The notes under the pieces were generated by a model. That model did not search any database. It was not told the DNA's origin and worked only from the letters and a program-made list of their open reading frames with translations. Below, piece after piece: positions 17,560 to 26,841 of a stretch of DNA of 64,000 nt. Position 1 is the first letter of the stretch, and each line of letters opens with the position of its first letter. Origin of the DNA: Leuconostoc pseudomesenteroides KCTC 3652 (GTDB taxonomy: Bacteria; Bacillota; Bacilli; Lactobacillales; Lactobacillaceae); contig NZ_BMBP01000001.1 of the NCBI RefSeq assembly GCF_014634745.1, positions 421,607-485,606 on the forward strand. Direction: 5' to 3'. The position numbers were made by a program, and so were the translations under genes.

Positions 17560-18858
17560 TTACTTATCAAAACGCTGTAAATTCCATGTTTCAATTAAAT
17601 TAATAATCAACGTGGGATAATTCGTATCAGTTGCATAAGCGTCTTTATAAAGCGCTTTAGCAGCTGCTTTATAATTTTTGGCGTTCAAGACATCTTGGAA
17701 TTGAGTAGGATTCCAGGTATTACCATTAACCAAAGTTTCGGCATGTTCTTTCATACTTTCTTTCCAATCGCTATAAACTGCGAATCGGGCTTTTTGTGTT
17801 TCTGGCTGTCCATCAACATATTCAGTTGTCTCTAATACAACAGATTTGCCGGCAGTTTCATCCTGAGTCTTCACACCGAAATAGTTGTTGTATTTAGAAG
17901 ATAGTACTGAGTTATCCCAATTTGATTCATGCGCAGCCTGAGCAATTGAAATAGATGCTAAAATACCATATTTTTTACTCAAAGTCTGTGCATAGGGCGC
18001 AATTTTATTAACAAATGCCAATCGATGTTCAAATTCTTTTTTTCCTGTCGTTGCCATCAAAGTAATCACAGCAGTTTTGTTAATGCCATCGCTATTTAAA
18101 TCCTTATAATAAGGTTTAAGCTGTTTATCAGAAGTAGCCAATAGTTGAGTAATCGCATCATTAATGGTGTTAACGCCATTCAAATCGTATGCAGCTGGAT
18201 AAATATAGTCAGAAAGATTACCATCCGAGGCCATACCTTTTAACAAATCAGGGTATTTGATCTTCATTTTTGCAATTACAGTTTTGTCTGTAAAGGCGTT
18301 ATTAACTTTAATGTTGGATAACTTAGTTTCATCAGCAACGTTTTTAGCAATTTGACTTTGGCTCTGCCCAGTGGCTACCAATATATAGCCCTTGCCTAAC
18401 TGCGGTGCTACCCCTGGTCCCAAAGTCATTTGTTTATAAATCAACTGAACTGTTTGAGAGGGAGAAAATTTGTAAGTTCCAGCTTGAAGACTGGCAGCAC
18501 CTTGTTTTTGGGCATATTTATTAAACGATTTTGCGCTTTTAATAATCTTTTTGTTTTGCAAAATATTTGCCATTTGGATTGAAGTTGATCCAGAAGCAAT
18601 TTTCACTGTCTTAAACGTGGTATCCTTTGGATTCAAAGCAGCATACTGATCAGTAAACAACGCTTTTCCACCAAAGAAAACACCAACAACGATAATAATT
18701 AGCAACACAAAAGCAACAAAACGATTTCGTGTCCCACGTTTTATTTTTCGTGGTCCACCTTTACCATTTTGATAATCATCAGCAAACGGGTCTATACCAG
18801 CGTCTTGCGCTTCAGCGTTCTTAATTTCATGCTGATGTCGTTGTTTTCTCGACTCCAT
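17560..18858 (-). CDS. Membrane-anchored YceG/MltG-like and GH73 glucosaminidase fusion
   Basis: A 432-residue protein with a charged cytoplasmic tail (1-46), one membrane helix (about 47-64) and two extracellular parts. Residues 80-255 resemble the LysM-like part of MltG/YceG, including SDYIYPAAYDL, which matches the family's EGYLFP..Y region. The MltG catalytic segment is then absent; instead 290-432 is a GH73 glucosaminidase domain with the acid Glu311 in IAQAAHESNW and the fold motif YNNYFGVK. ATG 18858 follows GAGGTG by 6 bases; the GTG at 18867 is rejected. It probably cuts glycan strands at the septum. Confidence 0.82.
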   Translation of the reverse strand: MESRKQRHQHEIKNAEAQDAGIDPFADDYQNGKGGPRKIKRGTRNRFVAFVLLIIIVVGVFFGGKALFTDQYAALNPKDTTFKTVKIASGSTSIQMANILQNKKIIKSAKSFNKYAQKQGAASLQAGTYKFSPSQTVQLIYKQMTLGPGVAPQLGKGYILVATGQSQSQIAKNVADETKLSNIKVNNAFTDKTVIAKMKIKYPDLLKGMASDGNLSDYIYPAAYDLNGVNTINDAITQLLATSDKQLKPYYKDLNSDGINKTAVITLMATTGKKEFEHRLAFVNKIAPYAQTLSKKYGILASISIAQAAHESNWDNSVLSSKYNNYFGVKTQDETAGKSVVLETTEYVDGQPETQKARFAVYSDWKESMKEHAETLVNGNTWNPTQFQDVLNAKNYKAAAKALYKDAYATDTNYPTLIINLIETWNLQRFDK

Positions 18859-18934
18859 GCTTTTCACCTCGTAAACGTAATAAAGCGACTAGCGTTTCGA
18901 AACACCAGCCGTTTACCATTTTATCACACTATGC

Positions 18935-20197
18935 TTATCCTTTTAAAGATTCTACATCTCTCGCAATCATCAATTCTTCGTTGGTTGGAATCAACAATGC
19001 TTTAACTTTTGAATCTGATGTTGATATTTCGACTTCTTCGCCACGGACATTATTCTTTTCATTGTCTAACTTGATGCCAAAGTAGCTTAATTTATCCACA
19101 ATCATTTTACGAACCGGTACTGAATTTTCCCCAATACCCGCGGTAAATACAATAGCATCAACGCCATTCATCTCTGCTACATACTGACCGACATATTTAA
19201 TTACGCGATTAATAAAGATATTAATTGCTAACTTAGCATGTTCATTCGTATCTTGAACATCCAACAAATCACGCATATCACTGGAAATAGTTGAAATGCC
19301 AAGTAATCCTGACTTTTTATTTAAAACATTCAACATTTCATCATTTGTTAAGCCTTCACGTTCTTGAATATAATAAACTAGTGATGGATCAACATCACCT
19401 GCACGTGTTGCCATTGTGACACCAGCCAAAGGTGAAAATCCCATTGAGGTATCAAATGACTTACCATCTTTAATCGCAGTAATAGATGCACCTGCACCCA
19501 AATGTAACGTAATCAACTTAAGATCTTTTAAATCTTTTCCTAACATCGCTGCTGCTCGCGCCGAAACATAACGATGTGATGTTCCATGAGCGCCATATTT
19601 ACGTGCACCATATCTTGTGTAATATTCATAAGGCATTGAGTAAAGATAATTAACATCAGGCATTGTTTGATGGAATGATGTGTCAAACACAGCTACCGAC
19701 AATGCATCTGGTAACAATTTCTGGAATGCGCGAATGCCCATAGCATTTGCTGGATTGTGCAGTGGCGCATAATCAGCCAAACGATCAATCTTAGCTAATA
19801 CCTCATCTGTAACAACAACTGAATGGTTAAACCACTCACCACCTGCAACAACACGATGGCCTACACCTGTAATTTCTTGGAAATCTTCAATGATACCCAA
19901 ATCTGTTAATTTTTGTAACATGAAGTTGATTGCTTGTTGATGATCTTTGATAGGAACAACATTTTCATACTTTTTGCCCTTACCATCTTTTGTGATTGTG
20001 ATGTGGTCTTCATCATCATCTGAATGGCCAACCAAGCGTTCAGCTACAATTTCAGCGCCGTATTTGATTGTAACGATTGCATCATCCATGCCAATTCGTT
20101 CAATAACACCTTGCGCGATAACTTGTTCTGCCGGCATTTCCAATAATTGAAACTTTAGTGATGAACTTCCAGCGTTAACAGCCATTGTTTTAGCCAT
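18935..20197 (-). CDS. ackA: Acetate kinase
   Basis: AckA makes ATP from acetyl phosphate, the energy-yielding end of the phosphoketolase pathway in heterofermenters. The 420-residue protein has NAGSSSLKFQLLEM at the start, VFDTSFHQTMP near residue 175, GAGASITAIKDGKS near 235 and FTAGIGENS near 355. It is slightly longer than the usual 400. AAAGGA is 5 bases before the ATG. It follows the YtxK-like methyltransferase by 76 bases, the same comG-ytxK-ackA order seen in many Firmicutes. No strong terminator is seen at its end. Confidence 0.96.
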   Translation of the reverse strand: MAKTMAVNAGSSSLKFQLLEMPAEQVIAQGVIERIGMDDAIVTIKYGAEIVAERLVGHSDDDEDHITITKDGKGKKYENVVPIKDHQQAINFMLQKLTDLGIIEDFQEITGVGHRVVAGGEWFNHSVVVTDEVLAKIDRLADYAPLHNPANAMGIRAFQKLLPDALSVAVFDTSFHQTMPDVNYLYSMPYEYYTRYGARKYGAHGTSHRYVSARAAAMLGKDLKDLKLITLHLGAGASITAIKDGKSFDTSMGFSPLAGVTMATRAGDVDPSLVYYIQEREGLTNDEMLNVLNKKSGLLGISTISSDMRDLLDVQDTNEHAKLAINIFINRVIKYVGQYVAEMNGVDAIVFTAGIGENSVPVRKMIVDKLSYFGIKLDNEKNNVRGEEVEISTSDSKVKALLIPTNEELMIARDVESLKG

Positions 20198-20273
20198 GAT
20201 TTTCCTTTTTACCTGTCTTTCTTGAACTTGTTACACTTACGAAAACTAATTTGATAATATAATCATACGACTA

Positions 20274-21266
20274 TTACACTTCTTTATCCAGTTTAACCCA
20301 CGCTTCAATATCTTGCAAAAATTCTTGAATTTTTTTGGGATTTTTCAAAGATGGATACTGCCCCATCAATACCTCTTTTTGGGTTTGGTCAGACTTTTTT
20401 TTCAATACTAAAATAGCTTTTGCTGCTCGTTCATCTTGGAAAAAATCATTTGGTAACTGTAAAAAAGCTTTTAGTTGTGTATGAGAAGTTACAAATTGTA
20501 ACAATTGTTTAGCATTATCACCGCTTAATAGTGCAGCTGGGACAATTAAATAAACCCAACCCTCATCACTCACAAAAGACAATGATTTTTCGACAATCAA
20601 ATTTTGTACCCACGCTTGCCCATTTGATGACTGAGTTTCAAATTGATTAGCATCATCAACCGAATAATAGCCGACCGGTACATCTGCGATAACGACTTTA
20701 GCTTTCGGTGTCTCATCTAAGGATAAGATATCTGCTTGATAAAATGTCGTTGGTGCATTTGGATTGATTAGTTCATCTCCTGCAGCAGCCAAAGCTAACT
20801 GGGTCTCATCATTATCAATGCCAATCTTATTTAAACGAAAATCTAAATTCTCTGAAACTGTCCATAGTAAATTTCCTGATCCAACCGTGATATCAATTAT
20901 CGTATCATCATCGACTAAACTTGCTGTTTGGCTAATCAAACTAGCAAGTAAATAACCAATACCATCTGGGGTAATTTGATAGTTCGCCGGAGTTCTATCA
21001 TCCCGGTTTGCTTGCAAAATAGCCAGTTGAACTGCTTTACGCTTATCAGTATCACTTGCTTGTGACCAATTCAAATGAATAGCTTGTTCAATTTTTTCAG
21101 CGACTGATTGACTGGGTCTTCCTAGTTCTCGGTGAACATCCCCAGCGTTAATATCATCAATCACCTCGATTAGGGCATCAACGTAACTCACATCGATTTC
21201 CTGAGATAATTCGTGTGAAGTACTGGATAAGGCGTCAAAATATTGTGCAACTTTTTCTTGTGTCAT
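20274..21266 (-). CDS. YtxK-like class I methyltransferase (N6-adenine type)
   Basis: A 330-residue SAM-dependent methyltransferase. IIDITVGSGNLLWTV is the SAM-binding loop, and ADVPVGYY replaces the NPPY catalytic motif as in the YtxK family of the comG-ackA interval. Related proteins in streptococci lie behind comG genes and may be needed for transformation, but the methylated target is not established. The start is uncertain: ATG 21266 gives the family's usual N-terminus, with only a weak SD; ATGs at 21296 and 21275 and a TTG at 21302 are possible. It is likely co-transcribed with comG. Confidence 0.82.
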   Translation of the reverse strand: MTQEKVAQYFDALSSTSHELSQEIDVSYVDALIEVIDDINAGDVHRELGRPSQSVAEKIEQAIHLNWSQASDTDKRKAVQLAILQANRDDRTPANYQITPDGIGYLLASLISQTASLVDDDTIIDITVGSGNLLWTVSENLDFRLNKIGIDNDETQLALAAAGDELINPNAPTTFYQADILSLDETPKAKVVIADVPVGYYSVDDANQFETQSSNGQAWVQNLIVEKSLSFVSDEGWVYLIVPAALLSGDNAKQLLQFVTSHTQLKAFLQLPNDFFQDERAAKAILVLKKKSDQTQKEVLMGQYPSLKNPKKIQEFLQDIEAWVKLDKEV

Positions 21267-21305
21267 AAGTAACATTTTAGACGGTTTTCCAAGCATTTTC
21301 AATGA

Positions 21306-21593
21306 TTATTTCACAAGCAGCGGAACCTTTAATTGGCGACCTTGAATTGACACACAAATTTCCTGATCATCAACTGTTGCCATGATACCATCAAACATCA
21401 ATGATTTATCACCATTTGTCGCATATAACAAGCTCACCCGAGCCTGCAATACGTTAATTTTCGTCAGTTGTATCAACTTTGCTTGCGCCCTTAATTGCTC
21501 ATTAAAGGCAATGTTTTGTAAGACAAATACTGTACTCAACGCACCCAATATAATGACTGTAGTAACCAAAACGTAGGCTTGTTTTTTTCTCAT
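21306..21593 (-). CDS. comGG: ComGG-like competence pilus protein
   Basis: A 95-residue protein with an N-terminal membrane helix (about 6-27) and no prepilin cleavage motif, as is usual for the last comG gene. It overlaps the comGF stop by four bases (ATGA). Identity rests on position and topology more than sequence. It should be a minor component of the competence pilus. Confidence 0.7.
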   Translation of the reverse strand: MRKKQAYVLVTTVIILGALSTVFVLQNIAFNEQLRAQAKLIQLTKINVLQARVSLLYATNGDKSLMFDGIMATVDDQEICVSIQGRQLKVPLLVK

Positions 21594-22003
21594 GAGGTTG
21601 CCACCTTCTGTAAATATAAAATACCATGAATGGTGCGATGATGAATTTTTATCGTCAGTTTAAAAAGACTACCACTGGCCGTAATGAGCAAATCATCAAC
21701 ATTTTCCATTAAAATAATTTGTCCACTACCTTTAGCACTCAACTGTAATTTATTGTTTCGCAACATTAACGTCATTTTTTTGCTGTCTGCACTCATCAAA
21801 TTAATAACATGATTATTATTATCTTTTACACTATATTTTTGGATTTCTAATTGATGCAAAGCTGTTTGAAATGTTGTCCTGTCGTCTGGTTGAGTCACTT
21901 GATTTAAATGAGGTATCAAAAACTGAATTGTAACCATAACCAATGCTGCCAGGCTTAAAGCAATCAATGATTCTAATAGTGTAAACGCTCTATTTGCCAG
22001 CAT
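21590..22003 (-). CDS. comGF: ComGF-like minor pseudopilin
   Basis: A 137-residue protein with an N-terminal type IV pilin-like helix, RAFTLLESLIALSLAALVMV. The residue before the cleavage point is Ala, not Gly, and Glu+5 is present, as in many ComGF proteins. ATG 22003 is chosen near a weak GGGAAG; a TTG at 22030 overlaps comGE further. The start overlaps the end of comGE by 14 bases. Confidence 0.75.
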   Translation of the reverse strand: MLANRAFTLLESLIALSLAALVMVTIQFLIPHLNQVTQPDDRTTFQTALHQLEIQKYSVKDNNNHVINLMSADSKKMTLMLRNNKLQLSAKGSGQIILMENVDDLLITASGSLFKLTIKIHHRTIHGILYLQKVATS

Positions 22004-22199
22004 ATTCTTCCCACGATTCCAAGGCTTCAATCTTTTCTTTTTGCAAAGTAGTTAATTCCTTATTGAGTTGACGCTGTTGCTTTTGAAATTGATGAAATTG
22101 ATCATATTCAAAAACCACAAACGTTCCTACTAAACTTAAAGACAACATTGCTTCTCCCAAAACAAATCCTTTTTGTTTATGGCTATTTTTTAGATACAC
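21990..22199 (-). CDS. comGE: ComGE-like minor pseudopilin
   Basis: A 69-residue protein with a prepilin motif KGFVLGEAMLSLSLVG followed by a basic coiled-coil-like tail rich in Gln, Lys and Glu. GTG 22199 is taken as start because GGAGG lies about 11 bases upstream; two GTGs at 22211 and 22208 are closer to that SD than normal. It overlaps comGD by 17 bases. The name comes from operon order. Confidence 0.65.
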   Translation of the reverse strand: MYLKNSHKQKGFVLGEAMLSLSLVGTFVVFEYDQFHQFQKQQRQLNKELTTLQKEKIEALESWEEYAGK

Positions 22200-22575
22200 G
22201 AAATTCACCACCTCCTAAACTAAAAATAATCTTGATGTTTGGCGAACCATTAAGTGTGATGGTAATTGGCGCAACATAACCTGTTGGCAAAACGCTTATT
22301 TGTTGGTGAACACATTTTGAATAATTTTTCGGATAAGGTATGTGCTCACCATCTATTAACATCTCAGACCGATCAAAAATAACTGTCACCGAACGTCCTT
22401 GACTCTGAGCAGTTAGCCGCGCATTTTGCCACCTCGTTTTAAACGTTACCAACCATTGATCTGTATTTTTTCCTACTGTCTTTGGTGGTTGCGCGCCAAC
22501 TACCAAGCATAAACTAACGATGAGTAATGTGATTACTGACTCAACCAACGTGAATCCGCTATTGGTGAGCTTCAT
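22183..22575 (-). CDS. comGD: ComGD-like pseudopilin
   Basis: A 130-residue prepilin-like protein: NSGFTLVESVITLLIVSL is the leader peptidase (ComC) site and membrane helix, with Glu+5. The remainder forms a globular beta-rich head. It overlaps comGC by 17 bases, so translation is coupled. It would be a minor subunit priming the competence pilus. Confidence 0.85.
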   Translation of the reverse strand: MKLTNSGFTLVESVITLLIVSLCLVVGAQPPKTVGKNTDQWLVTFKTRWQNARLTAQSQGRSVTVIFDRSEMLIDGEHIPYPKNYSKCVHQQISVLPTGYVAPITITLNGSPNIKIIFSLGGGEFRVSKK

Positions 22576-22870
22576 TATTCACAATTGTAATTTTAAGGTC
22601 TTGCACTTTTTGTAGTTGCTTGTCAGTTAAATAAGCATTTGCTTTTAGTTTAGAAATGGTCACCTCACTGTCATCTGGGTGATCATTTTGATACAAATCA
22701 ATTTGTGTTTGTACTGTTGTCACCATTGCGGCAGCATGAGTTGTCACAGCATGTTTACGTTGTGCATTTAAGTTAGGCAAAATAATTAACATTAGTAAGC
22801 TAACAATAAATAAAACAATTGCTGCTTCAATTAATGTAAATCCACTATATTTTTTTCTAAAAAGTTTCAT
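22559..22870 (-). CDS. comGC: ComGC, major competence pseudopilin
   Basis: A 103-residue prepilin with YSGFTLIEAAIVLFIVSLLM: cleavage after Gly, methylatable Phe+1 and Glu+5. It is the main subunit of the transformation pilus that draws DNA through the wall. AGGAGG is 9 bases before the ATG, the best SD in the operon, and the start overlaps the comGB stop (ATGA). Confidence 0.92.
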   Translation of the reverse strand: MKLFRKKYSGFTLIEAAIVLFIVSLLMLIILPNLNAQRKHAVTTHAAAMVTTVQTQIDLYQNDHPDDSEVTISKLKANAYLTDKQLQKVQDLKITIVNNEAHQ

Positions 22871-23904
22871 TTATATAATCCTCCTATGGCATGATACATC
22901 GGTAGTAGCATGCTGAGATATAAACCAATAATCGCTATGCCAATGATGCCAAAAAAAATGGGCTGCAATGTACCGATTAACCGGTCGGCTTGCTGCATTA
23001 ACAGTTTAAACTGTGTTTTTGCATAATAATCTAAATATCGCGCTAATGTTTTTGGGGTATAACCTCTCATAAAATACCCAGCCAATGATTGATTAAAAAA
23101 TTGCTTAGACAAAATATAACGATCGATCTGTCCACCTGCTTTTAAAAATTTTTGTGCATCTTGGGCTAAATAAACTGAAGCTGAACGACTATTTTGGCAT
23201 GCAATGGCGTTAATAATATCTGGTAGCGTTAAGCCACCCGATAGCATTGAAGCTATTTGTTGACTAGCTTGATACGACACAACCGTTTTAGTCATCAAAC
23301 TAATGATTGGTATTTTAGACATAACATTAAGCCTTTTTATCCAGTTCATACGACGCCAAGATCGCCAAATGATTGTTATCAGTAGCAGTGCCATCATTAA
23401 TATTGCAATGGCGCGACCATCATAAACCCCTGTTTCTTGAGACGAATTTTGCCATTGATTCAATATTGGATAAAGAAAAAATTTAAGTCCTAATAGCATG
23501 GCACCTAATATTGCTAACAAGATAATCGGATAATGCATCACTTGTTTCACTTTATTTTGTTGTTGTGCAATTTGAGATAAATTTTGTCCCATTTTCACCA
23601 AAGTAGTGCTTAAATCGCCATGTTCATGAGCTAAATTCAGCTGAACCAATATGTTTTGGTTCACATACATAGACATAACACTAGGAAAAGTCTGTCCCTC
23701 ATGGAGTCCATCCTTAATCGCGCTTAATTGCTGCTGCCACTTCTGATGCGCATCTTTCATAATATCAATGCTTTCACTAATGCTATACCCGGAGGCTAGC
23801 AAATCACCAAGCTCTTGAAAAAATTGCACCTGATCACTTGATTTAAAGCGACTGAAATGTTGTTCGCGTTGCTGATGTAATTTTGCCTGCCAAAAATGCT
23901 TCAT
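22867..23904 (-). CDS. comGB: ComGB, pilus assembly membrane protein
   Basis: A 345-residue polytopic protein of the PilC/GspF family. The repeated cytoplasmic segment FFQELGDLLASGYSISESIDIM and the second copy ASMLSGGLTLPDIINAIA mark its two halves, with three membrane helices. ATG 23904 follows AGGAGG by 6 bases and lies inside comGA, so the genes overlap by 62 bases; the open frame upstream to 23976 is rejected. It anchors the pilus at the membrane with ComGA. Confidence 0.92.
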   Translation of the reverse strand: MKHFWQAKLHQQREQHFSRFKSSDQVQFFQELGDLLASGYSISESIDIMKDAHQKWQQQLSAIKDGLHEGQTFPSVMSMYVNQNILVQLNLAHEHGDLSTTLVKMGQNLSQIAQQQNKVKQVMHYPIILLAILGAMLLGLKFFLYPILNQWQNSSQETGVYDGRAIAILMMALLLITIIWRSWRRMNWIKRLNVMSKIPIISLMTKTVVSYQASQQIASMLSGGLTLPDIINAIACQNSRSASVYLAQDAQKFLKAGGQIDRYILSKQFFNQSLAGYFMRGYTPKTLARYLDYYAKTQFKLLMQQADRLIGTLQPIFFGIIGIAIIGLYLSMLLPMYHAIGGLYK

Positions 23905-24784
23905 CAAGAACCTCCTGCCATTGTATTGTGAAACCAGTAGCCATCGTAATATCACTGCCACAAAGCACATCAACAATCGCTGCTTGATTGCCTGATGTCA
24001 TTGGTACTAATCTTTGATAAACTACCATTGTTAGTGCTGCCAACAATTGATTACGATCCACACCTAACTCTAGCAAGCGCAACACAATTTCTCGCGCTGA
24101 CATGGCGTGTATCGTGCTGATAACTAGATGACCACTTAAAGCAGCCTGTACGACTGCTTTAGCCGTTTGATAATCTCGAATTTCCCCAATTAATAAAATC
24201 TCTGGACGATGTCGCAAAGCAACTTTTATTAACGCTTCGTAACCAATACCAGCTGCTTCGTTAACTTGTAACTGAACAAAGTTAGGATTTCTAATTTCTA
24301 CTGGATCTTCAATCGTTAAAACTAGCTTGTTGTCGGCAATATTTTGCAACAACTGATAAAGCGTCGTTGTTTTTCCTGAACCAGTCGGTCCAGAGATGAG
24401 AAATAAACCCGACTCCGGTAAACCAAGTTGCATTTGCTCAAATTGCTTTGAAGATAGCCAATGTTGCTTATGCTGCTCAGAATAGATAAGACGCAAGACC
24501 ACAGTTTCACGATTCAAAAAATCACCAACGCTGGAAACACGAATCCATACATGTGCCCCACGAAAACGACCTAGTTGTGGTCGACGTCTTTCTGAGATAT
24601 TCATCTTTGCACGATATTTAATTGCAGATATTAATTTTTCTGCATCCTCATCAGAAATATTTGATTTGGACGCTAATCCACCATTCATGTGAAACTTGAT
24701 GACATACTTGTTATCATCATTTGGCAAAATATAAATATCATTCACTCGTTGTTTTTTAGCTTTTTCCAACATATCATCAATCAT
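23843..24784 (-). CDS. comGA: ComGA, pilus assembly ATPase
   Basis: A 313-residue secretion ATPase of the PilB/GspE family: Walker A GPTGSGKTT near residue 132, Asp box LTIEDPVE, Walker B ILLIGEIRD near 195, and a His box VISTIHAMSA near 222. It powers assembly of the competence pilus. GGGGGAG is about 11 bases before ATG 24784; a second ATG at 24772 is less likely. It is the first gene of comGA-GB-GC-GD-GE-GF-GG, all overlapping. I see no clear competence sigma-factor box upstream. Confidence 0.93.
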   Translation of the reverse strand: MIDDMLEKAKKQRVNDIYILPNDDNKYVIKFHMNGGLASKSNISDEDAEKLISAIKYRAKMNISERRRPQLGRFRGAHVWIRVSSVGDFLNRETVVLRLIYSEQHKQHWLSSKQFEQMQLGLPESGLFLISGPTGSGKTTTLYQLLQNIADNKLVLTIEDPVEIRNPNFVQLQVNEAAGIGYEALIKVALRHRPEILLIGEIRDYQTAKAVVQAALSGHLVISTIHAMSAREIVLRLLELGVDRNQLLAALTMVVYQRLVPMTSGNQAAIVDVLCGSDITMATGFTIQWQEVLDEAFLAGKITSATRTTFQSL

Positions 24785-24856
24785 TATGCCAAAATCTCCC
24801 CCTTCTATTTTTTTGAGCTCATAGTATCATACGTGAACAAACAATTTAACTCACAA

Positions 24857-24890
24857 AAAAACACTTAGTTCATGCTGCGCTAAATGTTTT
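24857..24890 (-). terminator. Terminator after the S9 peptidase
   Basis: AAAACATTTAG (24890-24880) pairs with CTAAGTGTTTT (24867-24857), one G-U pair, followed by T residues on the minus strand. It separates the S9 gene from comGA. Confidence 0.85.
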
Positions 24891-24897
24891 TAACAAA

Positions 24898-26751
24898 TTA
24901 ATTTTTAAATTTAGAAAACCAATCATCCATGACTTTCAACCGCGCAATACGAAGATTTGGTCGACCATTTCTTGAAACACCGTGAAAACTCTCAGGCAAT
25001 CTCACTAATTCAATCGGTGTATCTGTTTGTGTTTTAATCGCCATGAAATATTCTTCTGACTGGCCTAATGGCGTCCGTAGATCGTATTCACCATGAAGTA
25101 GTAAAATCGGTGTTCGTACATTTTTGGCATAAGCTAATGGTGATATTGCCCATAATTTTGAAATATTATTGTCCTGCAAATCCAATTTCAATTCAGCTTT
25201 TGAAAAATCATAACCGATGTCACTTGTACCAAACATGCTAATCCAATTAATGACCGGTCTTTGAGCAACAGCTGCTTTAAAACGTTGATCATGACCAATA
25301 ATCCAAGTGGTCATATAACCACCATAGGAACCACCTGCCACAAATACATTACGCACATCAATCACATCAGAAAATTTGGATAGTGCCGCTTTAAAGCCGG
25401 TCATAACATCACGATAGTCTTGCTCTCCGTAATGTCCAATCACACTTTTCACAAAATCTTGACCGTAAGAAGTTGAGCCATGCGGATTGGTAAAAACGAC
25501 ATTATATCCAAGTGAAACCCACATTTGGAATTCCCAAAAGAAGGCATCAGCATAAGCCGCATGTGGTCCACCGTGAATGTACAATAATGTTGGCGCTGGT
25601 TGTCGTTGCGCATGCATAAACCAGCCATCAACCATCGAACCATCTTCCGAAGCAAATTGATATTTTTGAGCCACTACAAACGCCTCTTGTGAATCCGGTC
25701 GATACAAAATATCACCGTGCCTAGTTTCAATTTGTGAAGGTATATTGGTATAAGAAGTGATCAGCGCTTCTGACGTAAAAGACAAAATAGCGCGTTGCGT
25801 ATCATCTAGTAACGTCAAAATACCATCTGTTGTCAAACGGTATAGACGGTTGTGACCATGATAAGTCGCAACGAATTCAATTTCCGTGTCATTTCGCCAA
25901 AACAATTGATGCATACTCTTTAAAAAGACTACATCACTCATCGTATCTTGCAAAGCATCAACATCAGAATCAAATATAGGCGTGAGAGTAGATCGTTTAA
26001 TGTCATATAGATACACACCAAAAATTCTTGCATTAGTATACTGCCCATCATGAGCGATCAATGCAATTTTTTCACCCTTTGGATCAAAAATTCCATCCGC
26101 AGTAAGTCCATGTGGCAAATTTTGACTCACTTCAATCATTTGACCATTGACCAACAAAAATGTTCTATTACTCTCCCCAAGCCCAGCAATGTTATCAGTT
26201 TGTGTCAATAATAATTTATGATCAAATTGGTCTAATAAAGTTGTACGCGTTGTAGTATTTAGAACAACTTTTGTCAGATCTTTAGAAATATCTAAATAGG
26301 TAATACGATATTGAGTTGATTCATCAATGAGACCATATCCGTCAGCTTTATAATTTTTTTCAGTAATGCGACGTGGTATTGGTCGCTCTGATAATACTGG
26401 TATTGGCGACTGATGGCTCGTTATGGTGAGATAATAAACATGATTATTATCCGCTGTTGCTGTGTATTGGTGTACACCTGCAGCTTCGAATGTTTTTTGT
26501 TCACCAGCAACAAACAATTGCGCAACTCCATCAATTTTTTGTAGATAGGCTAATTGTCCATTCACATTTTGTGGTAGCCATGCATCTTCAGCAATCACAT
26601 TCACTTGTCCATCAACCAATTGACAAACACGATGTTGTGTATCGTTTTCAACTTCACGCAACTGTGTTTGTGTAAAATAATAACGTTCACTAATCTTAAT
26701 CAATTGACTTAAACTTTTAATGTTAAACAACGATTTATCTAATTTTTTCAT
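24898..26751 (-). CDS. S9 family prolyl-oligopeptidase-like serine peptidase
   Basis: A 617-residue enzyme: an N-terminal beta-propeller-like region (to about 370) gates the C-terminal alpha/beta hydrolase. Catalytic residues are Ser in GGSYGGYM (near 457), Asp in LLHGEYDLRTP and His in PESFHGVSRNGRP. Such enzymes release N-terminal acyl or other residues from peptides. It has no signal peptide, so it is cytoplasmic. ATG 26751 is preferred since GAGG gives 6 bases; the adjacent ATG at 26754 would be only 3. It is single, with a terminator on each side. Confidence 0.92.
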   Translation of the reverse strand: MKKLDKSLFNIKSLSQLIKISERYYFTQTQLREVENDTQHRVCQLVDGQVNVIAEDAWLPQNVNGQLAYLQKIDGVAQLFVAGEQKTFEAAGVHQYTATADNNHVYYLTITSHQSPIPVLSERPIPRRITEKNYKADGYGLIDESTQYRITYLDISKDLTKVVLNTTTRTTLLDQFDHKLLLTQTDNIAGLGESNRTFLLVNGQMIEVSQNLPHGLTADGIFDPKGEKIALIAHDGQYTNARIFGVYLYDIKRSTLTPIFDSDVDALQDTMSDVVFLKSMHQLFWRNDTEIEFVATYHGHNRLYRLTTDGILTLLDDTQRAILSFTSEALITSYTNIPSQIETRHGDILYRPDSQEAFVVAQKYQFASEDGSMVDGWFMHAQRQPAPTLLYIHGGPHAAYADAFFWEFQMWVSLGYNVVFTNPHGSTSYGQDFVKSVIGHYGEQDYRDVMTGFKAALSKFSDVIDVRNVFVAGGSYGGYMTTWIIGHDQRFKAAVAQRPVINWISMFGTSDIGYDFSKAELKLDLQDNNISKLWAISPLAYAKNVRTPILLLHGEYDLRTPLGQSEEYFMAIKTQTDTPIELVRLPESFHGVSRNGRPNLRIARLKVMDDWFSKFKN

Positions 26752-26800
26752 CATTTACCTCACTTATAATTTCAAGTCTATCATAAATCGTGAACAAAAA

Positions 26801-26834
26801 AGAGGTTATAACGCATTTCAGTGCCATAACCTCT
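26801..26834 (-). terminator. Terminator after folD
   Basis: AGAGGTTAT (26834-26826 on the minus strand) pairs with ATAACCTCT (26809-26801), followed by TTTTTTG. Confidence 0.9.
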
Positions 26835-26841
26835 CATTAAA

